NCBI RefSeq assembly: GCF_011927785.1 | Contig: NZ_JAATJK010000001.1 | Location: 1,984,001 to 2,048,000, forward strand | Origin: Micromonospora profundi | GTDB lineage: Bacteria > Actinomycetota > Actinomycetes > Mycobacteriales > Micromonosporaceae | Direction of reading: 5' to 3' | DNA: 64,000 nt | Shown: piece after piece, positions 1-8,088 of the stretch | Position numbering within the stretch: position 1 is the stretch's first letter | Layout of the letters: each line of letters opens with the position of its first letter | Made by a program: the position numbers and the translations under genes | The notes under the pieces: generated by a model | What the model was told of the DNA's origin: nothing | Seen by the model: the letters and a program-made list of their open reading frames with translations, nothing else | The model's database searches: none

Positions 1-406
1 CAGGTGTGACGGTCAGCCGGTGCCGGCTGTTGTCGCCGCTGGAGAACGGCCAGAGCCGGTCGGCGTACTCGACCAGGTCGGCCAGTTGCTTCCGGCTCAG
101 GCCGGCTGACGAGATCGAGGCGTGCACGTCGGCCCGGTAGAGGCCGTCGTCGTCGCGCCCCAGCTTCGCCTCCGCCCGCACCTGGACCGTGTGCGCCTCG
201 TCGGTGATCTCTCCGGCCGCCTCCACCGCCGCGTGGTGCAGGCAGGACGCGAAAGCGGCGGCCAGCAACTGCTCCGGCCGCAACCCGGTGCAGTGCGCCG
301 CCAGTGGTGACGCCAGCGCGGTGGAGAGCCCACCATCGTCGGTGCGTACGTGACCGCCCTCGGCGGTCGCGGTGGCCTCCTGAAGCCAGGGACTCGGATC
401 CGGCAT
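1..406 (-). CDS. OsmC/Ohr-family peroxiredoxin-like protein (3' end cut by window edge)
   Basis: Reading leftwards from an ATG at 404-406, the frame stays open to base 1 (135 codons), so the C-terminus lies outside. The translation starts MPDPSPWLQEATATAEGG and carries PEQLLAAAFASCLHHAA at about residues 48-64, the OsmC/Ohr segment that holds the first redox-active cysteine. Family members reduce organic hydroperoxides in the cytoplasm with a two-cysteine mechanism; the second cysteine would lie near the missing end, so Ohr cannot be told from other OsmC-like proteins. A GGAGG-type ribosome site precedes the ATG. The kinase gene lies 69 nt upstream on the same strand, so co-transcription is possible. 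Confidence 0.8.
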   Translation of the reverse strand, partial: MPDPSPWLQEATATAEGGHVRTDDGGLSTALASPLAAHCTGLRPEQLLAAAFASCLHHAAVEAAGEITDEAHTVQVRAEAKLGRDDDGLYRADVHASISSAGLSRKQLADLVEYADRLWPFSSGDNSRHRLTVTP

Positions 407-475
407 CGCGTTCCTCCCGTCGCTCACCCGCCGGCTACCCGGCCCTGGGCTGGCGAAACGCCGCGCGACACGCTG

Positions 476-1417
476 TCAGTCGGCCCGCGCCGACCCGTCG
501 ACGAGCGACAGCGCCTCGGTGGCCTCGGTGGCGGCCCGCTCGGTCCACGGCGACGTCGGGGCTGGCCGGCGTGGCGTGGGCAGCCCCATCGGCACGTACA
601 CCCGGGCGTCGACGGCCTCGGCCAGCAGCAGCGCGGCGACAAGGCTCGTCGGACGCCGCGCCGGATCGTCGGCCAGCAACGACCGGCACAGCTCGCCCAC
701 CTCCGGCGGGAGCCCGTCGATCTCGGGCAGCGGCTCCGGTGGCCGGGACCGGCGCGCCCTCAACAGCTCCCATGCGGTGCTCGCCTGGTACGGCAGGTAA
801 CCGGTGAGACAGTAGTAGAGCAGCACACCGAGGGCGTACATGTCGGCCGCCGGGGTGGCCGCCGCGCCGTCGAGCTGCTCGGGCGCCAGGTACGCCGGGG
901 TGCCCAGCAGCATCCCGTCCGGCAACGGATCCGACGTGCCTGCCGGCGTGGCGATGCCGAAGTCGAGCACCTTCACCCCGGCCGGGGTGAGGACGACGTT
1001 CGCAGGCTTCACGTCGCGGTGAACGATGCCGCTGGCGTGCGCCGCGGCCAGGGCCGCCGCGACCTCCGCGCAGACGCGCACCGCGATGCTCCAATCCAGC
1101 GGGCCGGACCGCAGGTGAGCGGCGAGCGTCTCGCCCTCGGCCAACTCCATGACGATGTAGGGCAGCTGGCGACCGGGCAGCGTCGGCGAGGTGCCGAAGT
1201 CGTGCACGCTCGCCACGTTCGGATGCACCAGCCGGGCCGCGTTGCGGGCCTCGGTGCGGATCCGGTCGACGGTGTCGTGCTGGCCGTCCGGGCCGGGGGA
1301 GATCAGCTTCACCGCGACCGGCCGGTCCAGCACACGGTCGTGGGCTCGCCACACCTCGGACATCCCGCCCACCCCGATGCGCTGTTCGAGCCGGTACCGC
1401 CCGTCCAGCGTGCGCAT
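476..1417 (-). CDS. Serine/threonine protein kinase, soluble single-domain type
   Basis: 313 aa from ATG at 1417, chosen because GGTGAGGAG sits just upstream and MRTLDGRYRLEQRIG is a typical kinase start; the frame is open further upstream but without kinase-like sequence. All Hanks motifs are visible: glycine loop GVGGMS (15-20), AVKL lysine (37), HRDVKPAN (133-140), DFG (152-154), GTPAYLAPE (172-180) and DMYALGVLLY. The roughly 40 residues after the kinase lobe show no transmembrane helix and no PASTA or other sensor repeat, unlike PknB-type receptors, so it probably phosphorylates cytoplasmic proteins on Ser/Thr. Its substrate is not indicated. It is divergent from the small gene at 1596. 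Confidence 0.93.
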   Translation of the reverse strand: MRTLDGRYRLEQRIGVGGMSEVWRAHDRVLDRPVAVKLISPGPDGQHDTVDRIRTEARNAARLVHPNVASVHDFGTSPTLPGRQLPYIVMELAEGETLAAHLRSGPLDWSIAVRVCAEVAAALAAAHASGIVHRDVKPANVVLTPAGVKVLDFGIATPAGTSDPLPDGMLLGTPAYLAPEQLDGAAATPAADMYALGVLLYYCLTGYLPYQASTAWELLRARRSRPPEPLPEIDGLPPEVGELCRSLLADDPARRPTSLVAALLLAEAVDARVYVPMGLPTPRRPAPTSPWTERAATEATEALSLVDGSARAD

Positions 1418-1595
1418 CGACCGCTCCTCACCTTCGCCCCGCCCACCGCGGGAGCCTCCGGTTCGGTACCCGGGCTCCGAGCTGGGCAAACCGCAGGGTC
1501 GCCCGATCCCGCCCTGGGCGGCGGATGGGTGCGGTAGCTTGCGAGCCAGGGCTGGCCGCACCGAGCGTGCCGGCGTGGTCACGAGGGGCGTCGTG

Positions 1596-1826
1596 ATGGG
1601 CGAGGTCACCGTACGCTTCGTCGGCGGTCCCGGGGACGGCCTGCTGCGGCAGTTGCCCGCCGGCCCGGACGGCGCTCCGCCCCAGCGGTGGATCATGCGG
1701 CACCCCGACGGCGCCGGCCCGACACAGCCCGGCCCCGACCACCTCTACGAGCGCGACCAGCCGGACGGCCTGGGCGGCTGGAGCATGCGGTACGTGCGTA
1801 CCGACGCCTACGGGGTTTCCCAGTGA
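1596..1826 (+). CDS. Small hypothetical protein, 76 aa
   Basis: Starts at ATG 1596 after GAGGGGC; the same frame is open upstream but that part is antisense to the kinase. The protein (MGEVTVRFVGGPGDGLLRQL at the start) has a GGPGDG turn and YERDQPDGLGGWSMRYVR near the end, with no membrane helix or signal peptide. It resembles the small glycine-turn proteins often left as hypothetical in actinomycetes and their phages. No function can be assigned. Codon use is normal for the neighbourhood, which supports real coding. Confidence 0.6.
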   Translation: MGEVTVRFVGGPGDGLLRQLPAGPDGAPPQRWIMRHPDGAGPTQPGPDHLYERDQPDGLGGWSMRYVRTDAYGVSQ

Positions 1827-1929
1827 CCCCGTGCTGGGGGTGACCGGTGGCGTCGGCGCACCCCCATCGCACAGCCGGCACACAGCAGGGGCAGAGGCAC
1901 GGCACAGCCCGCGCGCCCACGATGGGGGC

Positions 1930-2676
1930 ATGATCATGGATGGGCAGGGCGCGCCGACCCGTGTCGAGTTGCGCCGCCCCGACGGCGAACCCGTGCGGGT
2001 GCTGGTGGTCGACGACGAGGCGACGCTCACCGACCTGCTGTCGATGGCGTTGCGCTATGAGGGCTGGCAGGTGCGTACCGCCGGCAACGGCATGGCGGCG
2101 TTGAGCACGGCCCGGCAGTTCCAGCCCGACGCCGTGGTGCTCGACGTGATGCTCCCCGACCTGGACGGCTTCCAGGTGCTGCGCGGGCTGCGCGAGCACG
2201 CCCCGACAGTGCCGGTGCTGTTCCTGACCGCCCGGGACGCCGTCGAGGAGCGCATCGCCGGGCTGACAGTGGGCGGCGACGACTACGTGACCAAACCGTT
2301 CAGCCTGGAGGAGGTCATCGCCCGGCTGCGCGCGCTGCTGCGCCGCTCCGGCTTCGCGGTCGCCGCCCGGGAGGACGCCGTGCTGACCGTCGGCGACCTC
2401 AGCCTCGACGAGGACAGCCACGAGGTCCGTCGCGGCGGCCAGCTGATCACCCTCACCGCCACCGAGTTCGAGTTGCTGCGCTACCTCATGCGCAACCCCC
2501 GCCGGGTGCTCAGCAAGGCGCAGATCCTCGACCGCGTGTGGAACTACGACTTCGGTGGCCAGGCAAACGTGGTGGAGCTGTACATCTCGTACCTGCGCAA
2601 GAAGATCGACGCCGGCCGTACGCCGATGATCCACACGTTGCGCGGCGCGGGCTATGTCCTCAAACCCGCCGAGTGA
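1930..2676 (+). CDS. OmpR-family response regulator
   Basis: 248 aa from ATG 1930, preceded by a GGGGG ribosome site; a second ATG at 1936 is equally possible. The receiver domain occupies about residues 23-137: VVDDE acidic pair (D28, D29), phosphorylatable D72 in VVLDVMLPD, threonine in LFLTARD and lysine in YVTKPF. A winged-helix DNA-binding domain follows (TATEFELLRYLM, VVELYISYLRKKID, IHTLRGAGYVL). It should bind promoter DNA once phosphorylated by the overlapping kinase. The envelope genes immediately downstream are plausible targets; that is inference. Confidence 0.95.
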   Translation: MIMDGQGAPTRVELRRPDGEPVRVLVVDDEATLTDLLSMALRYEGWQVRTAGNGMAALSTARQFQPDAVVLDVMLPDLDGFQVLRGLREHAPTVPVLFLTARDAVEERIAGLTVGGDDYVTKPFSLEEVIARLRALLRRSGFAVAAREDAVLTVGDLSLDEDSHEVRRGGQLITLTATEFELLRYLMRNPRRVLSKAQILDRVWNYDFGGQANVVELYISYLRKKIDAGRTPMIHTLRGAGYVLKPAE

Positions 2677-4159
2677 CAGCCGCCCACCCCGGGCCGCCCG
2701 CCGCTGGCTGGCCGGCCGGTCGCTGCGTACCCGGCTGGTTGTCGCACTGGTCCTGCTCTTCGCGGTGGTCAGCGTCGCCACCGGCGGGCTGACCACTGTC
2801 GCGTTGCGGCACTTCCTGATCGAACGGCTCGACGACCAGTTGGCCCCCGCCACGGCCATGCGCGACGAGCGACCCGGCCGCCCGACCTTTCCGGGCCGTG
2901 GACCGGCCGTCCCGCCCGGTTCGCCCGCCGGCACTGTGGTCGCCGAGATCACCGACGGCCGCGTGACGAGCGCCTCGGCCCTCACCAACAGCCCGTCCAG
3001 CGAGCAGCCCTTCCCCGACGAGCAGGCCGTCGAGGTCGACCAGGTCGCCGTGCTTGCCGAACTGCCCGTCGGTGCCGCGCCACGCACCGTCGACCTGGGC
3101 GAGCGCGGCGACTACCGGGCCGTGGCCCGGCAGTTCCGCGACGGCAGGGTACGCGCTGTCGCCATCCCCCTCTCCGGCGTCCAGGAGACCGTCTGGTGGA
3201 TGGTCGCCGCGCAGGCCGGAGTGGCCGTCGCCGGGCTGCTCGTCGCAGGTGCCGCCGGTGCCGTGATCGTGCGGGCCGCTCTGCGACCCCTGAACCGGGT
3301 GGCCGCCACCGCCACCCGGGTCACCGAGCTGCCGCTGGACCGGGGTGAGGTCGCGCTCGCTGTCCGGGTCCCGGCCGGCGACACCGACCCGCGCACCGAG
3401 GTCGGGCAGGTCGGCGCGGCGCTCAACCGGATGCTGGGCCACGTCGCCGACGCGCTCGCCGCACGTCAGGCCAGCGAGACCCGGGTACGCCAGTTCGTCG
3501 CCGACGCCAGCCACGAGCTGCGTACCCCCCTCGCGGCGATCCGGGGGTACGCCGAGGTGGCCCGACGCGGTCGCGACGAGGTACCACCCGACGTGGCGCA
3601 CGCGCTGCGGCGCGTCGAGTCGGAGAGCACCCGCATGACGACCCTCGTCGACGACCTGCTGCTGCTGGCCCGGCTCGACACCGGCCGGCCGCTCGCGTCC
3701 GAACCGGTGGACCTGTCCGCCCTGGTGGTCGACGCGGTGAGCGACGCCCATGTGGCCGGTCCGGAGCACCACTGGCAGCTCGACCTGCCGGAGGTGGAGA
3801 TCCAGGTCCCCGGCGACGCGGCACGCCTGCATCAGGTGGTGGCGAACCTGCTGGCCAACGCCCGCGTGCACACCCCGCCCGGCACGACAGTCACCACCAC
3901 GCTGACCGTCGAAGGTGACAATGCCGTGCTCACCGTCGCCGACGACGGACCGGGCGTGCCTGCGGAGCTGCAACCGGAGATGTTCGAACGGTTCGCCCGT
4001 GGCGACAGCTCACGGTCCCGCGCGCACGGCAGCACCGGGCTCGGCCTGGCGATCGTGGCGGCGGTGGTGGAGGCCCACCACGGCTCGGTGGCGGTCGAGA
4101 GTCGACCCGGCCGGACCGTGTTCACCGTCCGTCTGCCGAATCCCACAGCTGGCGCATAG
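2654..4159 (+). CDS. Sensor histidine kinase of the two-component pair
   Basis: 501 aa. The ATG at 2654 lies inside the end of the response regulator gene (23-nt overlap), so the two are translationally coupled. Topology: short basic N-terminus, membrane helix at about 30-52, an extracytoplasmic sensor region of about 120 residues, a second helix at about 180-205, HAMP linker, then the dimerisation/phosphoacceptor helix DASHELRTPLAAIRGYAE with H at about 287. The ATPase domain shows the N box (VVANLLANARVHT), DDGPGVP and GSTGLGLAIV. It autophosphorylates on His and passes phosphate to D72 of the partner. The sensor region is proline-rich and resembles nothing I recognise, so the signal is unknown. 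Confidence 0.95.
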   Translation: MSSNPPSDSRPPRAARRWLAGRSLRTRLVVALVLLFAVVSVATGGLTTVALRHFLIERLDDQLAPATAMRDERPGRPTFPGRGPAVPPGSPAGTVVAEITDGRVTSASALTNSPSSEQPFPDEQAVEVDQVAVLAELPVGAAPRTVDLGERGDYRAVARQFRDGRVRAVAIPLSGVQETVWWMVAAQAGVAVAGLLVAGAAGAVIVRAALRPLNRVAATATRVTELPLDRGEVALAVRVPAGDTDPRTEVGQVGAALNRMLGHVADALAARQASETRVRQFVADASHELRTPLAAIRGYAEVARRGRDEVPPDVAHALRRVESESTRMTTLVDDLLLLARLDTGRPLASEPVDLSALVVDAVSDAHVAGPEHHWQLDLPEVEIQVPGDAARLHQVVANLLANARVHTPPGTTVTTTLTVEGDNAVLTVADDGPGVPAELQPEMFERFARGDSSRSRAHGSTGLGLAIVAAVVEAHHGSVAVESRPGRTVFTVRLPNPTAGA

Positions 4160-4204
4160 GCGGCGCACGGGGTCGGAACAGGACAGCGGTCGAGGGTGGT
4201 GCTC

Positions 4205-6523
4205 ATGGACCGAACCGACACCGTGCCGACCACACCCGCCGAGCCAGCGCCGACGGATCCACCGCCGGCGGTGGATCCGTCGGCGGTGGATCCACCGTCG
4301 GCGGCCACGCCCGCCGAGGAGCCCGCGCCGCCGCGTACGCCCGGCTGGACCCGAGCCGCGCTGGTGGTCCTGCTCCTGGGCACCGGCCTGCTCTACATCT
4401 GGGGCCTGGGCGCCTCCGGTTGGGCCAACTCGTTCTACGCGGCGGCAGTGCAGGCCGGCTCGGTGAGCGGGAAGGCGTTCTTCTACGGCTCGTCGGATGC
4501 CGCCAACTCGATCACCGTGGACAAGACGCCGGCATCGCTGTGGTTGATGGCCCTGTCCGTACGGATCTTCGGCTTGAACAGTTGGGCGATGCTCGTCCCG
4601 CAGGCGCTCTGCGGTGTCGCCTCCGTCGGCGTTCTCCACGCGACCGTGAAGCGCTGGTACGGGCCGGTCGCCGGCCTCGTCGCCGGCGTGGTCCTGGCGC
4701 TCACCCCGGTGGCGACGCTGATGTTCCGGTTCAACAACCCCGACGCACTGCTCGTCCTGCTGCTGGTCGGCGGCGCGTACGCCACCGTCCGTGCTCTGGA
4801 GACGGCAAGCACCCGGTGGATCGTGCTGGCCGGCGCGCTCGTCGGCTTCGGCTTCCTCACAAAGATGCTCCAGGCGTTCCTGGTGGTGCCGGTCTTCGCC
4901 GGGGTGTACCTGCTGGCCGCGCCGACCGGCCTGTGGCGGCGGGTGCGTCAACTGCTGCTGGCCGGCGTCGCCGTGGTGGTGGCCGCCGGCTGGTGGGTGG
5001 CCATCGTGGAGCTGACCCCGGCAAGCGCCCGGCCGTACATCGGCGGGTCGCAGGGCAACAGCATCCTGGAGTTGACCCTCGGCTACAACGGCCTCGGCCG
5101 GCTCACCGGCGACGAGGTGGGCAGCGTCGGTGGCGGCGGCCGGATGGGCGGCGGTGGCCCGTTCTCGGGTCAGACCGGTCTGCTGCGGATGTTCGACGGC
5201 GAGATCGGCGGTCAGGTTTCCTGGCTGCTGCCGGCCGCGCTGATCCTGCTGGTCGCCGGGCTGCTGGCAACCGGGCGGGCCGCGCGTACCGACCGCACCC
5301 GGGCCGGACTGCTGCTCTGGGGCGGGTGGCTGCTGGTCACCGGCCTGATCTTCAGCTTCATGTCGGGGATCTTCCACGCGTACTACACGGTGGCGCTCGC
5401 CCCGGCCGTCGGCGCGCTTGTCGGCATCGGCGGCACAGTGCTCTGGCGGCAGCGCCGGCCGCTGCCCGCATCGTCCAACGGCGGGGAGCCCGCTGTCGGC
5501 CCGCTGCCGGGCGACAAACCGGCGGTCGGATCGATGTGGCAGCGGTGGCGTCCGCTGGCCGCCACGGCAACGCTCGCCGGCACGCTGGCGGTCACCGCCT
5601 GGTGGGCGTGGGTGCTGCTCGGGCGCAGTCCCGACTGGTACCCGTGGCTGCGCACCGCCGTACTCGTCGCCGGGCTGGCCGGCGCGGCCGGGATCCTGCT
5701 GGCCACCCGGCTGCCCCGGTGGCTGGTGCCGGTGGTCCTGGGTGTCGGCGCGGCGGCGGCTCTGGCGGGTCCGGCGGCGTACGCGCTCCAGACCGCCGCG
5801 ACCCCGCACGGCGGCTCGATCCCGACTGCCGGCCCGTCCGTGGCGGGCGGCTTCGGCCGCGGCGGCTTCCCCGGCGGGCAACCCCCGGGCGGCATGCAAC
5901 GCCCCGACGGCGGCCAGATGCCCGGCGGCCAGCGCCCCGACGGCGGCCAGATGCCCGGTGGGCAGCGTCCCGACGGCGGCCAGCGCCCGGAGGGCGGCCA
6001 GAACAACGGCCAGGCGCCGAGCTTTCCGGGCGGCGGTGCCCCCGCTGGTCAGGATCCCGGTGGTCAGGCTCCCGGCTTCCCGGGCGGTGGGCGCGACGGC
6101 GGTCAGGTGCCCCCCGGCGGCGGGCAGGGTCCTGCGGCCGGTGGCGGGATGGGCGGGCTGCTCAATGCCCGCGAGCCCAGCGCCGCCCTGCGTGAGCTGC
6201 TGGAACGGGACAGCGCGTCGTACACCTGGGTGGCGGCCACCATCGGTTCCAACAACGCCTCCGGCTACCAGTTGGCCACCGGCGACCCGGTGATGGCGAT
6301 CGGCGGGTTCAACGGCAGTGACCCGTCGCCGACGCTCGCGCAGTTCCAGCGGTACGTCGCTGACGGGAAGATCCACTACTTCCTGGGTGGTGGCGGTTTC
6401 CGGGCCAACGGCGGCAGCTCCGCGTCGCAGGAGATCGCCGCCTGGGTGGCGGAGAGCTTCACGGCGCAGACCGTCGACGGTGTCACCGTCTACGACCTGA
6501 GCACTCCCAAGGCGGGCTCGTGA
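4205..6523 (+). CDS. GT39/ArnT-like polyprenyl-phosphate-dependent membrane glycosyltransferase
   Basis: 772 aa from ATG 4205; a GTG at 4196 could add three residues. A proline/alanine-rich cytoplasmic tail of about 45 residues is followed by multiple membrane helices. VDKTPASLWL in the first long loop and FRFNNPDALLVLLL are typical of the GT39 superfamily, which takes a sugar from a polyprenyl-phosphate donor and transfers it outside the membrane; the acceptor is unknown. After the last helix comes a long Gly/Gln/Pro repeat segment (about 560-650: GGQMPGGQRPDGGQ repeated) and a C-terminal globular domain. Its stop overlaps the next gene, a GT2 enzyme likely to make the lipid-linked donor. 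The tail codes across a 38-bp palindrome. Confidence 0.85.
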   Translation: MDRTDTVPTTPAEPAPTDPPPAVDPSAVDPPSAATPAEEPAPPRTPGWTRAALVVLLLGTGLLYIWGLGASGWANSFYAAAVQAGSVSGKAFFYGSSDAANSITVDKTPASLWLMALSVRIFGLNSWAMLVPQALCGVASVGVLHATVKRWYGPVAGLVAGVVLALTPVATLMFRFNNPDALLVLLLVGGAYATVRALETASTRWIVLAGALVGFGFLTKMLQAFLVVPVFAGVYLLAAPTGLWRRVRQLLLAGVAVVVAAGWWVAIVELTPASARPYIGGSQGNSILELTLGYNGLGRLTGDEVGSVGGGGRMGGGGPFSGQTGLLRMFDGEIGGQVSWLLPAALILLVAGLLATGRAARTDRTRAGLLLWGGWLLVTGLIFSFMSGIFHAYYTVALAPAVGALVGIGGTVLWRQRRPLPASSNGGEPAVGPLPGDKPAVGSMWQRWRPLAATATLAGTLAVTAWWAWVLLGRSPDWYPWLRTAVLVAGLAGAAGILLATRLPRWLVPVVLGVGAAAALAGPAAYALQTAATPHGGSIPTAGPSVAGGFGRGGFPGGQPPGGMQRPDGGQMPGGQRPDGGQMPGGQRPDGGQRPEGGQNNGQAPSFPGGGAPAGQDPGGQAPGFPGGGRDGGQVPPGGGQGPAAGGGMGGLLNAREPSAALRELLERDSASYTWVAATIGSNNASGYQLATGDPVMAIGGFNGSDPSPTLAQFQRYVADGKIHYFLGGGGFRANGGSSASQEIAAWVAESFTAQTVDGVTVYDLSTPKAGS
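4248..4285. repeat. 38-bp perfect palindrome inside a coding region
   Basis: The left arm CGCCGACGGATCCACCGCC (4248-4266) is followed with no spacer by its exact reverse complement (4267-4285). A third GGTGGATCCACC block overlaps at about 4286-4300. It encodes part of the proline/alanine/aspartate-rich cytoplasmic tail of the GT39 enzyme. In single-stranded DNA or mRNA it could form a 19-bp hairpin 43 nt after the start codon. Confidence 0.85.
5900..6000. repeat. Imperfect tandem repeat coding for a Gly/Gln/Pro linker
   Basis: A run of near-identical 30-33-bp units (GACGGCGGCCAGATGCCCGG and variants) within the GT39 gene encodes PDGGQMPGGQR repeats. The surrounding 5840-6150 is lower-grade repeat of the same composition. 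By topology the segment follows the last membrane helix and probably lies outside the cell. Copy number is likely to vary between strains. Confidence 0.75.
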
Positions 6524-7749
6524 CAGCGCCCAGCGGCCACCGTGCCGCCATCCAGGCCCGGCCGGGCACCGCCGCCGCCGTGTTGGACGTGGTGATCCCG
6601 GTCTACAACGAGGAGACCGACCTCGGGCCGTGCGTACGCAGGTTGCACGCACACCTGAGCGAGCACTTCCCGTACCCGTTCCAGATCACCATCGCCGACA
6701 ACGCGAGCGTGGACGACACATTGAAGGTCGCCGACGGTCTCGCCGGTGAGCTGTCCGGCGTCGAGGTGCTGCACCTGGACGCCAAGGGGCGGGGCCGGGC
6801 GCTTTCCGCCGCCTGGACGGCGTCGTCGGCGCCGGTGCTCGCGTACATGGATGTGGACCTGTCGACCGACCTGGCGGCGCTGCTGCCGCTGGTCGCGCCG
6901 CTCATCTCCGGCCACTCCGACCTGGCGATCGGCACCCGGCTGGCGCGAACCTCCCGGGTGGTACGCGGCACCAAGCGGGAGATCATCTCGCGGGCGTACA
7001 ACCTGCTGCTGCGCGGGGCGCTGTTCGCGCGGTTCTCCGACGCGCAGTGCGGGTTCAAGGCGATCCGCGCGGACGTCGCCGGTGAGCTGCTGCCCCTCGT
7101 GCGCGACACCGGATGGTTCTTCGACACCGAGTTGCTGGTACTCGCCCAGCGGACCGGACTGCGCATCCACGAGGTGCCTGTGGACTGGGTCGACGACCCG
7201 GACAGCCGCGTCGACATCGTCGCCGCCGCTCTGGCGGACCTGCGGGGGATGGGCCGGCTGGGTCGGGCGCTCCTGACCGGCGCGCTGCCGGTGGCAGAGC
7301 TGCGCGCGCAGCTCGGCCGGGCTCCGCTGACCGCACCGCCGGCACGGGTGCCGGTCGGGTTGCCCCGCCAGTTGGCGCGGTTCGCGGCCGTCGGAGTGGC
7401 AAGCACGCTGGCGTACCTGCTGCTCTTCGTGGCCACCCGGGGCACGCTCGGCGCGCAGCCGGCGAACCTGCTGGCGTTGCTGGTGACGGCGGTGGCGAAC
7501 ACCGCCGCGAACCGGCGGTTGACGTTCGGCATCACCGGGCGTCGGCACGCCGGTCGGCACCACGCGCAGGGACTGCTGGCGTTCGCGCTCGGCCTGGCGC
7601 TGACAAGCGGCGCGTTGGCGATGCTGCACGTGGCCGTCGCCGCACCCACCCGGACGGTGGAACTGGTCGTGCTGGTGGCTGCGAACCTCGCCGCCACAGT
7701 GCTGCGCTTCGTGCTGCTGCGCCTGGGCATGCACCACCGGCGGACCTGA
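6520..7749 (+). CDS. GT2 glycosyltransferase fused to a GtrA-like membrane domain
   Basis: 409 aa, GTG start at 6520 in a GTGA overlap with the previous stop, so translation is coupled. The N-terminal half is a GT-A fold: DVVIPVYNEETDLGP, NASVDDT, the metal site in AYMDVDLSTD (about 108-117) and QCGFKAIR, WFFDTELL, like dolichyl-phosphate sugar synthases that charge polyprenyl phosphate from a nucleotide sugar. The C-terminal 130 residues (from RQLARFAAVGVASTLAYLLL) have four hydrophobic helices in the GtrA pattern, thought to help flip the lipid-linked sugar. With the GT39 gene upstream this makes a complete synthase, flippase and transferase set. Confidence 0.9.
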   Translation: MTAPSGHRAAIQARPGTAAAVLDVVIPVYNEETDLGPCVRRLHAHLSEHFPYPFQITIADNASVDDTLKVADGLAGELSGVEVLHLDAKGRGRALSAAWTASSAPVLAYMDVDLSTDLAALLPLVAPLISGHSDLAIGTRLARTSRVVRGTKREIISRAYNLLLRGALFARFSDAQCGFKAIRADVAGELLPLVRDTGWFFDTELLVLAQRTGLRIHEVPVDWVDDPDSRVDIVAAALADLRGMGRLGRALLTGALPVAELRAQLGRAPLTAPPARVPVGLPRQLARFAAVGVASTLAYLLLFVATRGTLGAQPANLLALLVTAVANTAANRRLTFGITGRRHAGRHHAQGLLAFALGLALTSGALAMLHVAVAAPTRTVELVVLVAANLAATVLRFVLLRLGMHHRRT

Positions 7750-7921
7750 ACGCTTAGCTTCGCTCTGTTCCTGTGATGTTGCTGGCAGTAACCGGATGCG
7801 GCGGTACGGCAGCGATGATCGGCGTACGGTGGCAGACAAGTCCGGCCTTCTGGGTGAAAAAGCCTCACTGCTGCACGCCCGGGACGCCGGTGTCGAGACG
7901 GGCGAGGGGAAGGAGCGGTCG

Positions 7922-8071
7922 GTGAACCATCTGGCCTACCTGGACGCGGGATCCGGCAGCCTGATCGTGCAGGCTGTCGTGGGCGGGGTGGCCGGTGTCG
8001 CGGTCGCCGCCAAGCTCTACTGGCGGCGGCTGGTCGACCGGTTCCGCAGGCAACCGACCGATCAGCACTGA
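7922..8071 (+). CDS. Very small membrane protein, 49 aa
   Basis: The frame opens upstream at 7796, but GTG 7922 is preferred because GGGGAAGGAG lies about 8 nt before it and the protein then starts MNHLAYLDAGSGSLIVQ, a form seen in short actinobacterial membrane proteins. One hydrophobic helix (SLIVQAVVGGVAGVAVAAKL) is followed by a basic tail (YWRRLVDRFRR), giving an inside-positive C-terminus. It lies 17 nt before the methyltransferase gene and runs in the same direction, so it is probably a small subunit or chaperone of this envelope operon. The function is unknown. Confidence 0.7.
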   Translation: MNHLAYLDAGSGSLIVQAVVGGVAGVAVAAKLYWRRLVDRFRRQPTDQH

Positions 8072-8088
8072 CACCGGTCGGGGCAACA

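Noticed and set aside
350..1537. Long open frame antisense to the kinase gene
   Set aside because: It mirrors the kinase in another frame; high GC keeps such frames open, and its translation is Arg/Gly/His-rich with no domain.
4010..6652. 880-codon reverse frame across the GT39 gene
   Set aside because: Composition is that of a shadow frame (Gln/Arg/His-rich) while the forward strand has clear membrane helices and family motifs.
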